Positions 18,077-28,154 of a stretch of 64,000 nt of DNA are shown here, in pieces. Every line of letters starts with the position of its first letter. Positions within the stretch are counted from its first letter, which is position 1. The stretch covers positions 310,001 through 374,000 of the forward strand of contig NZ_UCNN01000030.1 in assembly GCF_900473935.1 (NCBI RefSeq). Reading direction: 5' to 3'. Source of the stretch: Synechococcus sp. UW105. GTDB taxonomy: Bacteria > Cyanobacteriota > Cyanobacteriia > PCC-6307 > Cyanobiaceae. The notes under the pieces are model-generated. The model saw only the letters and a list, made by a program, of their open reading frames with translations, was not told the origin of the DNA and searched no databases. The translations under genes and the position numbers were made by a program.

Positions 18077-18459
18077 ATCACCGAATTGGCCTTTGGTTCG
18101 CCCCAGATCTCGTCCTCGCTCAGGTCGGTTTCAATCAGCTCGATTGGGGCACCATCGTCTTCGATCATGGCCACCTTGAACCCCTCAAATGGCTCATAAG
18201 GATCGAGCAGCAAGAGCTCACCTTCAATCGCAGCATCGAGATTGTCGACCTTGAAGGCAACGTGCGGAACGGTCTGAATCAAAGGGTGAAGGCTGCTCCC
18301 TGGCTCGAAGCGGTGATACTGAATCCGAAATCCAGCCGGATCCTCCCCACCGGAGCTGTACATCCGAAAGGTGGAGCTGTCGTGCTCGCCAGGGCGGCAA
18401 GCCGTCGTCGGGATGCCCAGGTGGTGATAGCGATAGCTGACGTGAGACTTTCGCTTCAT
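18025..18459 (-). CDS. VOC (glyoxalase/dioxygenase fold) protein
   Basis: A 144-residue protein with a pattern of the vicinal oxygen chelate fold: YRYHHLGIPTT at the N-terminus, PHVAFKVDNLDAAIEG in the middle and APIELIETDL near the end, each placing a potential metal ligand (His, His, Glu). The substrate is unknown. Its 3' end overlaps the DUF1350 gene on the opposite strand by about 50 bp. Many bacterial paralogues exist, so no specific enzyme name is justified. Confidence 0.75.
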   Translation of the reverse strand: MKRKSHVSYRYHHLGIPTTACRPGEHDSSTFRMYSSGGEDPAGFRIQYHRFEPGSSLHPLIQTVPHVAFKVDNLDAAIEGELLLLDPYEPFEGFKVAMIEDDGAPIELIETDLSEDEIWGEPKANSVIYPEAVVPICAQDAISC

Positions 18460-18599
18460 GGTTGATGACGGCTGATGGGATCACCATGACGGGCTGACAG
18501 GTGAAGGTCTGGTGAAACCCAAAAGAAGCTTCGGTTGAACCACGCAATCCAACCAATTCAACCCGCATAAGCTGACTGAGAGATCGCAGACATGCCCTG

Positions 18600-19070
18600 A
18601 TGGCGAGCAAAAGTGACATCGCCCTGCTTCAGATCGCCCAGGTGATTGCCCTGAGTGACGGGGCCATCTCCGATGACGAAGCCCAGATGATTGAGGAGCT
18701 TCCCCAACGCCTTGGGCTTCAAGCAGCCACACAGACCGGTCAAACATCCCTACCGACACTGGCCAACCTGGCGGAACAGCTCAACAGCGAGGCGGAACGC
18801 TGCCTAGCGGCCCGTATTGCCTGCCTGGTGGCAGGCGTGTCACGCAACCCCGAAGACACACAAGACATCAACGCAGACGAACGAACGGCTTACCGAGAAC
18901 TGGTGGCCGCCCTGGGCTTAACGCACGAGGAGCTCAATGAAATTGAGTGGTCTGCGAAAACAGAGCTGAAGCAAGGCAAAAGCCTTCTGCAGTTGATTGG
19001 CGATGCCCTGCTCGGCGAAGGAGGATGGCCCGATCCGGCCCTGATGGGACCAGAGATTCCCGGCCTCTGA
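18600..19070 (+). CDS. TerB-like (tellurite resistance B family) protein
   Basis: A 156-residue, all-helical acidic protein. The segment LLQIAQVIALSDGAISDDEAQMIE matches the start of TerB-like domains, in which Asp/Glu residues may bind metal; LAARIACLVAGVSRNPEDTQDINADERTAYREL matches the second half. The cellular role of stand-alone TerB proteins in cyanobacteria is unknown. It is convergent with acs, with a gap of only 25 bp. Confidence 0.75.
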   Translation: MASKSDIALLQIAQVIALSDGAISDDEAQMIEELPQRLGLQAATQTGQTSLPTLANLAEQLNSEAERCLAARIACLVAGVSRNPEDTQDINADERTAYRELVAALGLTHEELNEIEWSAKTELKQGKSLLQLIGDALLGEGGWPDPALMGPEIPGL

Positions 19071-19095
19071 TCCCAGACGTTGTTCTCTGCAGGCT

Positions 19096-21066
19096 TCAGG
19101 CCCGGAGACGATCGAGAACCGAGCGATCTTCCAGGGTGCTGGTGTCTCCACTCACTTCTTCACCGGCGGCAAGAGCCCGAAGAATCCGTCGCATGATCTT
19201 TCCGCTGCGGGTTTTGGGGAGAGCATCACTGCAGCGGATCTCATCGGGCCTGGCGATCGGACCGATCTCCTGGCCCACATGGGCCCTCAGCTCAGCCACA
19301 AGCGCGTCGGATCCTTCACGCCCCAGCTCAAGGGTGACGAAGGCCACGATGGCCTCGCCCTTGAGATCATCAGGTCTTCCGACCACAGCGGCTTCAGCAA
19401 CGGCAGGGTGGCTAACCAGAGCGGACTCAATCTCCATCGTGCCCAGGCGATGACCAGAGACATTGATCACGTCATCCACCCGGCCCATGACCCAGAAGTA
19501 GCCATCACTGTCGCGACGGGCGCCATCACCGGCGAAATAGATGCGACTGCCGTCGGCAAGGCTGAGATGCTCCCAGTAGCTCTCGCGGAAGCGCTTCGGA
19601 TTGCCATGCACAGTGCGCATCATCCCTGGCCAGGGCTGACGAACGACCAGGTAACCACCTTGATCAGCACCAACACTGTTGCCTTCGGCATCCACCACAT
19701 CGGCCTGAATGCCAGGCAAAGGAAGGGTGGCCGATCCCGGCTTGGTGGGAGTGGCTCCAGGAAGTGGACTAATCATCACGCCGCCGGTTTCGGTCTGCCA
19801 CCAGGTGTCAACGATTGGACAGCGATGGCCGCCAATCACGTCGCGATACCACATCCAGGCCTCGGGATTGATCGGCTCGCCGACGGTGCCAAGCAAGCGC
19901 AGACTGCGCATGTCGTACTGGTCAGGCACGTCACGGCCACTCTTCATGAAGGCACGGATCGCCGTTGGTGCCGTGTAGAAGATGGTGATGCCGTGCTTCT
20001 GAATCAGCTCCCAGAAGGCTCCAGGCTTGGAAGGACGCGGAGCGCCCTCATACATCACGCTGGTGGCGCCATTGGAGAGAGGGCCGTAGACGATGTAACT
20101 GTGGCCGGTGATCCAGCCCACATCCGCTGTGCACCAAAAGACGTCGTCGTCCTTGATGTCGAAGATCCACTGGAAAGTGAGGTGAGCCCAGAGGTTGTAG
20201 CCGGCAGTGGTGTGCACCACTCCCTTTGGTTTTCCTGTGGAGCCAGAGGTGTAGAGCACAAACAGACGGTCTTCGCTCTCCATCGGTTCGGCCGGGCAAT
20301 CACTGGCCTGACCAGGAACGACGTCATGCCACCAAACATCACGGCCCTCAGCCATCGTCACTGAATCCTTGGTGCGCTGCACCACAAGCACAGACTGCAC
20401 GCTTGGACAGGCACCATCGGCCAAGGCCGCATCCACCGCTGGCTTGAGCGCAACGGCTTTGTCTTTGCGGAATCCACCATCTGCAGTGATCACCGCTTTG
20501 GCCTCTCCATCGATGAGACGATCACGAAGGGCTTCGGCGGAAAAGCCTCCGAAGACCACCGAGTGGGGGGCTCCGATCCGGGCGCAGGCCAACATAGCGA
20601 TGGCAGCCTCGGGGATCATGGGCATATAGAGAGCCACAAGATCACCCTTGCCAAGGCCCATCCCTTTCAAGGCATTGGCGGCACGACAGACCTCAGCGTG
20701 CAGCTCGCGATAGGTAAATCGGCGTACATCACCCGGCTCCCCCTCCCAGATCAACGCCGTCTTGTCGGCCTTGGGGCCATCGAGATGCCGATCGAGACAG
20801 TTGTAGGAGAGGTTGGTCTTGCCACCATCGAACCACTTGGCAAACGGGGCATCACTCCAATCGAGCACGGTGTGAAAAGGCTCAAACCAGTGCAGCTCTT
20901 TCCTTGCCGCATCTCCCCAGAAGCGATCGGGATCCTGCGCAGCAGCGTCTGCCAGAGCCCGATAGGCCTCCATGCTGCCGATACTGGCCTTGGAGGCAAG
21001 ATCGGCAGGAGGGGCAAACACGCGCTGTTCATGCAGCACTGATTCGATCGTGGAAGCTTCACTCAT
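19096..21066 (-). CDS. acs: Acetyl-coenzyme A synthetase (AMP-forming)
   Basis: Activates acetate to acetyl-CoA via acetyl-AMP. From the ATG at 21066 ([17 protein letters not shown]) the product is 656 residues, the normal length. Motifs: [20 protein letters not shown] (P-loop), [14 protein letters not shown] (A5), [35 protein letters not shown]-like residues (A7-A8 hinge) and the catalytic Lys in [15 protein letters not shown] near the C-terminus, the usual acetylation site. A GTG at 21090 would add eight residues. Confidence 0.97.
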   Translation of the reverse strand: MSEASTIESVLHEQRVFAPPADLASKASIGSMEAYRALADAAAQDPDRFWGDAARKELHWFEPFHTVLDWSDAPFAKWFDGGKTNLSYNCLDRHLDGPKADKTALIWEGEPGDVRRFTYRELHAEVCRAANALKGMGLGKGDLVALYMPMIPEAAIAMLACARIGAPHSVVFGGFSAEALRDRLIDGEAKAVITADGGFRKDKAVALKPAVDAALADGACPSVQSVLVVQRTKDSVTMAEGRDVWWHDVVPGQASDCPAEPMESEDRLFVLYTSGSTGKPKGVVHTTAGYNLWAHLTFQWIFDIKDDDVFWCTADVGWITGHSYIVYGPLSNGATSVMYEGAPRPSKPGAFWELIQKHGITIFYTAPTAIRAFMKSGRDVPDQYDMRSLRLLGTVGEPINPEAWMWYRDVIGGHRCPIVDTWWQTETGGVMISPLPGATPTKPGSATLPLPGIQADVVDAEGNSVGADQGGYLVVRQPWPGMMRTVHGNPKRFRESYWEHLSLADGSRIYFAGDGARRDSDGYFWVMGRVDDVINVSGHRLGTMEIESALVSHPAVAEAAVVGRPDDLKGEAIVAFVTLELGREGSDALVAELRAHVGQEIGPIARPDEIRCSDALPKTRSGKIMRRILRALAAGEEVSGDTSTLEDRSVLDRLRA

Positions 21067-21312
21067 CGCCCGTGGCCTGCAAGCACTCACTCGGGAAGGT
21101 TATCCAGAGCTCCCAAGGATGGAAGTGCTGTCGTTGCCAAGCGTTGCCAGAGGCGACCGACTTTGTTGTCTGAACTGGAGGTCACCAACAAACTTGGCGA
21201 ACAAAGGCCTGCGGAGACGGAGCGGCCAGGAAGGAGCTGATCTGATGTCCCTCTCAGCCGAGGCCGCGATCGGCGGCTTCTGCGCCACCTGCAGCTGGTT
21301 GCAACAGCCCAC

Positions 21313-22008
21313 GTGAACAGCACTCAACACAAGCCTGGATTGAAGACGCTGCCCCAGGCATGCCTGTTTGATCTCGATGGGCTCTTGCTCAACACCGAAC
21401 CTCTGCATGGCCAAGCTTGGGAAGCCGCTGCCGCCCATTTCGGCACCCAGCTAAGGCAAGCCCAACTGCTGGCGCTGCGCGGACGCCGCCGTCGCGACTG
21501 CGCCGACCAGGTGGTGCGTTGGTTGGATGCGTCGATTGGCAGCGACGAACTGCTCGCGATTCAGCAGCCCATCGCCCGAAGGCTGCTGCCGACAGCGAAG
21601 CCAAACGCCGGTGCACAACAGCTTGTGAGCTGGTGTGCCCAACACACCATGCCGATGGCACTCGTGACAAGCAGTGCCCAAGAGTCGGTCGCCTACAAGA
21701 CCGCTGGCCATCCCTGGATCAATCAAATCACCACCCGGGTGCTCGGCGACGACCCCAACCTGGAGGCCGGTAAACCTGCGCCTGATCCTTTTCTACTGGC
21801 AGCCCAACGGCTAAACGTTGATGCCTCCAGCTGCTGGGCTTTCGAGGATTCTGCGGCTGGCACGCATGCAGCATTAGCCGCTGGGTGCCATGTCTGGGTG
21901 CTGAACCCAGACGGCAACAACCTGGATTGCGACAACCTTCCGAGGGATGGGGCCTGGCAGACGATCGCAAGCCTGAACGATGTACTAACGGCTTTGAAGA
22001 CTCAGTAA
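21313..22008 (+). CDS. HAD-superfamily hydrolase (beta-phosphoglucomutase-like)
   Basis: A 231-residue HAD subfamily I phosphatase/phosphomutase-like protein. Motif I is CLFDLDGLLLNTEPLH (DxDG), motif II is LVTSS, the Lys is in EAGKPAPDPF and motif III is FEDSAAGTHAALAAG. The helical cap between motifs I and II is of the beta-phosphoglucomutase type. The start is GTG at 21313. The substrate is unknown. It overlaps the 3' end of the convergent sds gene by seven bases. Confidence 0.88.
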   Translation: MNSTQHKPGLKTLPQACLFDLDGLLLNTEPLHGQAWEAAAAHFGTQLRQAQLLALRGRRRRDCADQVVRWLDASIGSDELLAIQQPIARRLLPTAKPNAGAQQLVSWCAQHTMPMALVTSSAQESVAYKTAGHPWINQITTRVLGDDPNLEAGKPAPDPFLLAAQRLNVDASSCWAFEDSAAGTHAALAAGCHVWVLNPDGNNLDCDNLPRDGAWQTIASLNDVLTALKTQ

Positions 22009-22973
22009 AGGCGACTGAGCACAAACTCAGGCAGCTCCAGCAAGGCGCGGCGAGAGGGTGAATCAGGGAGCCATTGCAGCGATTCACGGGCCTCGCGGGC
22101 GAAGGTTTCCGCGAGGGCACGGCTGCGGGGAATGGCATCAGAAGCCCGCACCAAGTCGAGGGCCTGTTCGAGGTCACCCTCACCACTGAACTCACGTTCA
22201 ATCAGTCCAGCCAGGACGGGTTGCTCTTCCAAGGCATAGAGAGCTGGAGCCGTGAGGAGGCCGCTGGCTAAATCACTGGCGGCGGGCTTGCCGAGCTGCT
22301 GCTCGCTGCCAGTGAAATCGAGGATGTCATCAACAACCTGGAAGGCGAGACCGAGCTGGCGGCCAAAGCGATACAGCTGATCGAGTTGCTGGGGGGTCTG
22401 ATCACTGAGGACCCCAGAGGCACGAGCACTGTTCGCAATCAGAGAAGCCGTCTTGCAATAGCTCTTCTCGAGGTAGGTCTCGAAGGATTGGCCGGTGTCA
22501 TAACGGAACAGGCCCTGCTTCACCTCGCCGTCGGCAAGGTCCATGATCACGCGGCTGAGCAACTTCACCACCTCGAGATCGTCGAGATTGGCGAGATGCC
22601 AACTGGCCTGTGCAAACAGGAAGTCGCCTGCAAGCACGGCCACACGATGGTTGAAGCGGCTGTGCACAGTGGCCACACCACGCCGCGTCGCCGCTTCGTC
22701 CACCACATCATCGTGAACGAGGGAGGCCGTATGGATCATTTCAGTGATCTCGGCCAGCCGACGATGCCGAGCGGTGAGATCACCTTCCGGCGACAGTGCC
22801 CGGGAAATCAGCAGAACAATCCCGGGGCGGATCTTCTTTCCACCTGCACTGAAAAGATGCTCTGCAGCCGCCTGCAGGATTGGGTGACCAGCCCCGATCA
22901 GGCTGCGCAGGTCACTGAGCAGAGTTTCGAGATCGAGCTCGACCGGCTGCAAAAGCTCAGTGACGGTGGCCAT
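22002..22973 (-). CDS. sds: Trans-polyprenyl diphosphate synthase (solanesyl diphosphate synthase type)
   Basis: Long-chain isoprenyl diphosphate synthase of 323 residues, in cyanobacteria making the C45 side chain of plastoquinone. The two Asp-rich motifs are LVHDDVVDEAATRRG and FQVVDDILDFTGSEQQLGKPAASDL; the N-terminal GGKKIRPGIVLL binds isopentenyl diphosphate. The start is the ATG at 22973 (MATVTELLQPVELDLE). The open frame continues upstream without family resemblance. It is 40 bp downstream of murI on the same strand. The plastoquinone role fits the ubiD gene 4 kb away. Confidence 0.92.
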   Translation of the reverse strand: MATVTELLQPVELDLETLLSDLRSLIGAGHPILQAAAEHLFSAGGKKIRPGIVLLISRALSPEGDLTARHRRLAEITEMIHTASLVHDDVVDEAATRRGVATVHSRFNHRVAVLAGDFLFAQASWHLANLDDLEVVKLLSRVIMDLADGEVKQGLFRYDTGQSFETYLEKSYCKTASLIANSARASGVLSDQTPQQLDQLYRFGRQLGLAFQVVDDILDFTGSEQQLGKPAASDLASGLLTAPALYALEEQPVLAGLIEREFSGEGDLEQALDLVRASDAIPRSRALAETFAREARESLQWLPDSPSRRALLELPEFVLSRLY

Positions 22974-23013
22974 GGATCCCCTCGGTGTGGCGATCCTAGA
23001 AGGCGCAGGCCGC

Positions 23014-23802
23014 TCATCGCAGCGTGACAGCCTCAACCCGAGGCCGCCCCCCCAGCCAAGGGGTGGCACGAAGGGCGAAACCGTCCGGATCGGCTGTCAC
23101 ACAGAGACGCGTGTGGCCCAGCGACAAGGGGAAATCCGGACGGCCCGGAGCGGGGGCCCCTAGCAGGGCATCGAGTTGGCGAGCAACAGCCTCGGCTGGA
23201 TCAATCAGCCGCACCTCTGGGGGCAGCAGGCTGCGCAACAGCGGCTCCAATAAGGGGTAGTGGGTGCAGCCGAGAATCACCGACTCAACCGAGGCCTCCA
23301 GTAGCGGAGCGAGGTAGTGGATCGCCGACTGGCGCAGCTCCGGACTCGATAGATCTCCAGCCTCGATCAAGGGAACGAAACGTGGGCAGGCCTGTTGCAC
23401 CACCATTGTTCCTGGGTTGAGGGCCTCGATGCTTTCTCGGTATGCACCCGAAGCAACGGTGGCTGGCGTCGCCAACACCCCAACCCGAGACTCGCGAACC
23501 ATGGCAGCAGCGGCACCGATCAGGCCCACCACCGGCACGCCGGCCTGTCCTTCAGCCACATCACGAGCAAGAGCATTGGTGGTGTTGCATGCCATCACAA
23601 CCGTCGACACCTTCTGCACTTTCAACCACGCCACCACTTCGGCGGCAATCGAGCGAATCTCAGAAGGAGAACGACTGCCGTACGGAACACGGGCCGTATC
23701 ACCGAGATAGACCGTGGGCAAAGGGCCATGGCGGAGAAGGATGCTGCGCAGCACGGTCAGACCGCCCACTCCACTATCAAAAAGGCCAAGACAAACGCTC
23801 AT
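23014..23802 (-). CDS. murI: Glutamate racemase
   Basis: Supplies D-glutamate for peptidoglycan. The 262-residue protein shows the FDSGVGGLTVLRSI N-terminal motif, VYLGDTARVPYGSRS, and the two catalytic Cys in VVMACNTTNA and VILGCTHYPLLEP. Its start overlaps the stop of the upstream amidase gene (ATGA-type), so two peptidoglycan genes are translationally coupled. sds follows 40 bp later. Confidence 0.96.
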   Translation of the reverse strand: MSVCLGLFDSGVGGLTVLRSILLRHGPLPTVYLGDTARVPYGSRSPSEIRSIAAEVVAWLKVQKVSTVVMACNTTNALARDVAEGQAGVPVVGLIGAAAAMVRESRVGVLATPATVASGAYRESIEALNPGTMVVQQACPRFVPLIEAGDLSSPELRQSAIHYLAPLLEASVESVILGCTHYPLLEPLLRSLLPPEVRLIDPAEAVARQLDALLGAPAPGRPDFPLSLGHTRLCVTADPDGFALRATPWLGGRPRVEAVTLR

Positions 23803-24890
23803 CGCAGCCCCCGCAGATACTCAAGAATTCCTGTGGCGATCGCCAGGGACAAACGACGACGGTGGCCCTGATTGGCAAGCCGGGGAGAATCCAATCGTCC
23901 GGTGACAAAACCGGTTTCAACAAGTATTGAAGGCATGGTGGTGCGGCGGATCACAAAAAAGCGACCACGACGCACGCCACGGTTGGGACTGCCAGGAGAC
24001 ACATTCAGCACCTGCTGTTGCACGTGTGCAGCAAGCCGTGCCGAACGGGGATCGGAGAAATAGAAGGTTTCAATCCCGTTCACCTCAGGCCGCGACATGC
24101 TGATGGCATTGGCGTGAATACTGACAAACGCTGAAGCACCAACACGGTTGGCCAGGGCAACCCTGGGAGGGAGGTCAACATCCACTTCGGCTGTTCGGGT
24201 CATCACCACTTGCACACCCTTGGCCTCAAGCAACTGGGCGACCTGCAGCGACACATCCAGCACCACATCGGTCTCTCTCAGACCCCTGATACCAACGGCA
24301 CCGGGATCGGGCCCCCCATGGCCTGGATCGATCACGACGCGATAACGACCGCGGGGCACATTCGGCAGACCAGAAGGATCCACGGGGGTTTTCGTGGGTT
24401 GAATCCTGATACCAGGACTCCACTGTCCACTGCTACGGGTGAGATCTCCCTCCCCAATCGGACGCAAACCACGCGTGGCCAGCCCCTCAAAGGTCATGGT
24501 CCAACGATCCTTCGCCGTGCCGACAAGCTTGAGGCGGCCGGGATCGAGCTCGGTGCCAGGTTGAAATTCGAGCACCAGACGCGTCGCGCCTGGATTGGGC
24601 TTGCCCAAGCGGATCTGCCGAACCGGTCCACTACCGCGTAGCTTTCTGGGCCGACTGAGCTCCCCTGGAAAATCAATCCAAACGCGCGGGCCGCGTTGGC
24701 GATCTCCCGCTTCAAAGAACGCCTCTAATCGTGCTCCGGTAGCGGTGCGCAGCTGAAGGACGCCTTCACTGGTCAGCGCCCAAGCCGCCAGGGCGCTGGC
24801 CGCTCGAGCCGGCAGGGCTGACAGCAATGCACCGAGCTGCAGGCACACGGCAGCCAGCAGAGCAAGACGTCGAGACTGCGCCGAAACCAT
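23799..24890 (-). CDS. N-acetylmuramoyl-L-alanine amidase with AMIN domain (AmiC-like)
   Basis: Periplasmic zinc amidase that cleaves septal peptidoglycan. The 363 residues comprise a signal peptide (about 1-30, hydrophobic LALLAAVCLQLGALLSALPARAA), an AMIN domain (about 35-140, RVWIDFPGELSRPRK and RLVLEFQPGTEL) and an Amidase_3 domain with zinc ligands in VIDPGHGGPDPGAVG, the Glu in LRETDVVLD, the His in FVSIHANAIS and the catalytic Glu in ILVETGFVT. It is coupled to murI by an overlap and lies six bp after the nitrilase-family gene. Confidence 0.93.
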   Translation of the reverse strand: MVSAQSRRLALLAAVCLQLGALLSALPARAASALAAWALTSEGVLQLRTATGARLEAFFEAGDRQRGPRVWIDFPGELSRPRKLRGSGPVRQIRLGKPNPGATRLVLEFQPGTELDPGRLKLVGTAKDRWTMTFEGLATRGLRPIGEGDLTRSSGQWSPGIRIQPTKTPVDPSGLPNVPRGRYRVVIDPGHGGPDPGAVGIRGLRETDVVLDVSLQVAQLLEAKGVQVVMTRTAEVDVDLPPRVALANRVGASAFVSIHANAISMSRPEVNGIETFYFSDPRSARLAAHVQQQVLNVSPGSPNRGVRRGRFFVIRRTTMPSILVETGFVTGRLDSPRLANQGHRRRLSLAIATGILEYLRGLR

Positions 24891-24896
24891 GGGGGT

Positions 24897-25718
24897 TCAG
24901 AACAGGGCGGGCTGGCGATGCTGAAGGCTTGGCATCTGGCCGCGGATGTGCTGCAGATGGCCAGTATCCACAGGGGCGATCGCCGCTCCAGGCACGCCAC
25001 CGGCATCAGCGAGAACAGTGCCCCAGGGGTCGATGACCATGGCATGGCCATGGGTCTGGCGACGGCCGTAATGAATGCCTGTCTGGGCGGGTGCGACCAC
25101 AAAGGCCGTGTTCTCGATCGCCCTGGCCTGGAGCAAAACTTGCCAATGATCCTTGCCGGTATAGGCCGTGAATGCAGCGGGGATCATCAACACCTCAGCT
25201 CCTGCACCAATCAGATGGCGATAGAGCTCAGGGAAGCGCACGTCGTAGCAAATGGACACCCCCACCTTGCACAAACCCGGAACATCCACCACAGGAGGAA
25301 GCTCGCGTCCAGGGGTGACCGTGGTCGACTCCCTGTAGGTGATGCCATCAGGTAAATCAACGTCAAAGAGGTGAATCTTGTCGTAGCGGGCCAGAAGCTG
25401 GCCATCACGCCCAACGAGCTCCGCCCTGTTGAGGGTGTGGGTTCCATCGCCAGTGGGAACGGGAAAGCCACCTCCGAGGATCACCACCTGATAGCGCCTG
25501 GCCATGGTGACCAGGAAGCGGCTGCTCTGTTCGGCCAGGGCAGGAGCCAGTTCAAGCCGAGCGGCGTCATCGCCCATAAAGGCGAAGTTCTCAGGCAGGC
25601 CCACCAATTCCGCACCACGGCGGGCAGCCAGTTCAATCTGCTCCTCGGCAGCGGTGAAATTGCTCTCCGGATCCGAGGTGCTTGTGAGTTGCACGGCGGC
25701 GGCCAGAAAGTCACTCAC
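24897..25718 (-). CDS. Carbon-nitrogen hydrolase (Nit1/Nit2-like)
   Basis: A 273-residue nitrilase-superfamily amidase. The catalytic triad is visible: Glu in LVGLPENFAFMGDD, Lys in RYDKIHLFDVDLPDG and Cys in VGVSICYDVRFPELYRHL. The HLFDVD and VRFPELYR segments fit the Nit1/Nit2 (omega-amidase or deaminated-glutathione amidase) branch better than cyanide-type nitrilases. It is six bp upstream of the amidase gene and 33 bp downstream of the comB-like gene on the same strand. The exact substrate cannot be fixed. Confidence 0.88.
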   Translation of the reverse strand: MSDFLAAAVQLTSTSDPESNFTAAEEQIELAARRGAELVGLPENFAFMGDDAARLELAPALAEQSSRFLVTMARRYQVVILGGGFPVPTGDGTHTLNRAELVGRDGQLLARYDKIHLFDVDLPDGITYRESTTVTPGRELPPVVDVPGLCKVGVSICYDVRFPELYRHLIGAGAEVLMIPAAFTAYTGKDHWQVLLQARAIENTAFVVAPAQTGIHYGRRQTHGHAMVIDPWGTVLADAGGVPGAAIAPVDTGHLQHIRGQMPSLQHRQPALF

Positions 25719-25751
25719 GGGAGGGCTTTAAAAGAACAAACTTTAGGGGGA

Positions 25752-26516
25752 TCAAGGGGCTGAATCAGCAAGATCGATGGCTCGCAACACGCCGCGCTCC
25801 ACCTGGGTGGGCACCACACTCAACTGATCCAAGCCGGAACAACAGCGAAAGTCGGCATCATGATTGCCAATGCGAATCAACCGCTGTCCATGCGTGGCCT
25901 GGCGCAGACAAGTTTCAGGCTGCGACTGCCAACGCTCCCAGAGCACAATGGCGGCCTGCATCTCATCGTTTGCAGTAACGGCTCCCTGCTCGATCAAGGC
26001 CGAAGCAAGCGCGCCAGCCGCAAGGGAATCCTCAAGCGAATAAGCGCCCTCCCAGCCACTACCAACGATCCAAACCTGATCAAGAGACTCCTGGAGTAAA
26101 CGCTCTGCAACAGCACGACGATTGGGCAAAGCTGCCGTGAACACCCTGGCCAGATCACGCACCTTCTGGAGAGAGCGGGTGCCGTTGGTGGTGCTCATGA
26201 ACAGCCGTTTGCCTTGCACAACATCGGGAATCACCGCAACAGGGGAATTGCCAAGATCGAAACCTTCCAGGGTCTTACCTCCCCGTTCGCCAACAAGAAG
26301 CCGTTGTGGTTCAGGCCAGCGCTGCGCCGTAGACCGCAGCTCATCGAGATCACTGAAGGTCTGAACGGCCTCAGCACCGTTGTGAAGAGCCCAGGCGATC
26401 GTGGTGGTGGCCCGGAGCACATCAATGACCACCGCAGCATCAGCCTTGTCGGAGGCTTGCACCGAGGGGTCGCAGTCCGGCACGTCCGCGGCGACATGGA
26501 AATAGCTGAGCTTCAT
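25752..26516 (-). CDS. comB: 2-phosphosulfolactate phosphatase family protein
   Basis: ComB-type phosphatase of 254 residues from the ATG at 26516 ([15 protein letters not shown]). Family features: [16 protein letters not shown] at the N-terminus, [32 protein letters not shown] and [21 protein letters not shown]. ComB makes sulfolactate in coenzyme M synthesis in methanogens. Cyanobacteria lack that pathway, so the physiological substrate here is unsure. It is divergent from ubiD with about 65 bp between the starts. Confidence 0.85.
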   Translation of the reverse strand: MKLSYFHVAADVPDCDPSVQASDKADAAVVIDVLRATTTIAWALHNGAEAVQTFSDLDELRSTAQRWPEPQRLLVGERGGKTLEGFDLGNSPVAVIPDVVQGKRLFMSTTNGTRSLQKVRDLARVFTAALPNRRAVAERLLQESLDQVWIVGSGWEGAYSLEDSLAAGALASALIEQGAVTANDEMQAAIVLWERWQSQPETCLRQATHGQRLIRIGNHDADFRCCSGLDQLSVVPTQVERGVLRAIDLADSAP

Positions 26517-26581
26517 GGCCACGTTGGAGGGTCGGCGTGCGTCACAGTAATCAGATCGCCAGTCCAGCAACGATTCGCTCT

Positions 26582-28144
26582 ATGGCCTTGTTTCGCTCCG
26601 GTCCGGCGACCCGTGATCTGCGGGGCTTCCTGAAGCTGCTGGAAGCCAAAGGTCAGCTGCGCAGAGTGAGCGCGCCGGTGGATCCCGATCTCGAGCTCGC
26701 CGCCATCGCTGATCGGGTGCTGGGGATGGGCGGACCGGCTCTGCTGTTTGAAAACGTGATCGGCTCCTCGATGCCAGTCGCCGTCAATCTGTTGGGCACG
26801 GTGGAACGGGTCGTATGGAGCATGGGTCTTGAGCGGGCCGAACAGCTGGAGGAACTAGGCAGCCGTCTCGCCCTGTTACAGCAACCCAAACCTCCGAAGG
26901 GGATTCAGGAAACAAAAGCCTTTGCCAAGGTGTTCTGGGATCTGATCAAGGCTGTACCGGATCGCGATCTCACGCCTCCCTGCCACCAACAGGTGTGGAA
27001 AGGAGACGACGTCAATCTCGATGCGTTACCCCTCATTCGTCCGTGGCCTGGCGACGCTGGTGGTGTCGTCACCCTCGGACTGGTGATCACCAAAGATCCA
27101 GAAACCGGGGTGCCAAATGTGGGGGTTTACCGGCTGCAAAAGCAGTCCGCCACAACGATGACGGTGCACTGGTTAAGCGTGCGAGGTGGCGCGCGTCACC
27201 TGCGCAAAGCCGCTGCAATGGGCAAAAAGCTCGAAGTCGCGGTGGCGATTGGCGTGCATCCACTCTTGGTGATGGCCGCAGCCACACCGATTCCGGTGCA
27301 ATTGAGCGAATGGTTGTTTGCAGGCCTTTATGCCGGTGAAGGCGTGCGATTAGCACGCTGCAAAACCCTGGATCTATCCGTGCCCAGCCACAGCGAAATT
27401 GTGTTGGAGGGAACGATCACGCCAGGGGAAGTGATGCCGGATGGACCGTTCGGTGACCACATGGGCTTCTACGGCAATGTCGAAGATTCACCCTTGGTGC
27501 GCTTCCACTGCATCACGCAACGAAGGGATCCAATCATGCTCACCACCTTCAGCGGCCGACCGCCGAAGGAGGAAGCGATGCTGGCCATCGCCCTAAATCG
27601 GATTTACACACCGATCTTGCGCCAACAGATTCCAGAAATCAAAGACTTCTTTCTGCCGATGGAGGCATTGAGCTACAAGCTGGCAGTGATCTCCATCGAC
27701 AAGGCCTATCCCGGACAGGCCAAAAGGGCCGCCATGGCCTTCTGGAGTGCACTGCCACAATTTACTTACACCAAATTTGTGGTGGTCGTCGATCGCCAAA
27801 TCAACGTGCGAGATCCACGCCAAGTGGTCTGGGCAATCGCAGGTCAGGTTGATCCGCAGCGAGATTTATTCGTACTGGAAAACACACCGTTTGACAGCCT
27901 TGACTTCGCCAGTGAGCAACTCGGGCTTGGTGGTCGTATGGCGATCGATGCGACCACCAAGATTGGACCGGAAAAAAACCATGAATGGGGAGAGCCTCTG
28001 CACAGGCCACAAGAGCTCGAGAACCGTGTGAGTGAGAGGCTGGAAGAATTGGGTCTGGGTGACCTAGACGGCCAAGAACCAGACCCAGAGCTGTTTGGCT
28101 ATGTGATGGAAACCCTGTTCAAAAAGGTCAACATCAATAACTAG
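26582..28144 (+). CDS. ubiD: UbiD-family decarboxylase
   Basis: Prenylated-FMN-dependent decarboxylase, in cyanobacteria proposed to act on 4-hydroxy-3-solanesylbenzoate in plastoquinone synthesis. The 520 residues include DLRGFLKLLEAKGQLRRV, PVAVNLLGTVERVVWSMG, VNLDALPLIRPWPGDAGGVVT, DGPFGDHMGFYG and the catalytic E-R-D region around PEVMPDGPFGDH-like residues. A start at 26537 is possible but ATG 26582 (MALFRSGPATRD) fits. The flavin prenyltransferase UbiX is not in the window. It converges on the iron-binding protein gene, 10 bp away. Confidence 0.93.
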   Translation: MALFRSGPATRDLRGFLKLLEAKGQLRRVSAPVDPDLELAAIADRVLGMGGPALLFENVIGSSMPVAVNLLGTVERVVWSMGLERAEQLEELGSRLALLQQPKPPKGIQETKAFAKVFWDLIKAVPDRDLTPPCHQQVWKGDDVNLDALPLIRPWPGDAGGVVTLGLVITKDPETGVPNVGVYRLQKQSATTMTVHWLSVRGGARHLRKAAAMGKKLEVAVAIGVHPLLVMAAATPIPVQLSEWLFAGLYAGEGVRLARCKTLDLSVPSHSEIVLEGTITPGEVMPDGPFGDHMGFYGNVEDSPLVRFHCITQRRDPIMLTTFSGRPPKEEAMLAIALNRIYTPILRQQIPEIKDFFLPMEALSYKLAVISIDKAYPGQAKRAAMAFWSALPQFTYTKFVVVVDRQINVRDPRQVVWAIAGQVDPQRDLFVLENTPFDSLDFASEQLGLGGRMAIDATTKIGPEKNHEWGEPLHRPQELENRVSERLEELGLGDLDGQEPDPELFGYVMETLFKKVNINN

Positions 28145-28154
28145 AGGGAGGGAA

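Noticed and set aside
19279-20364. 361-codon plus-strand frame over acs
   Set aside because: Antisense shadow of a high-GC conserved gene; all motifs belong to acs.
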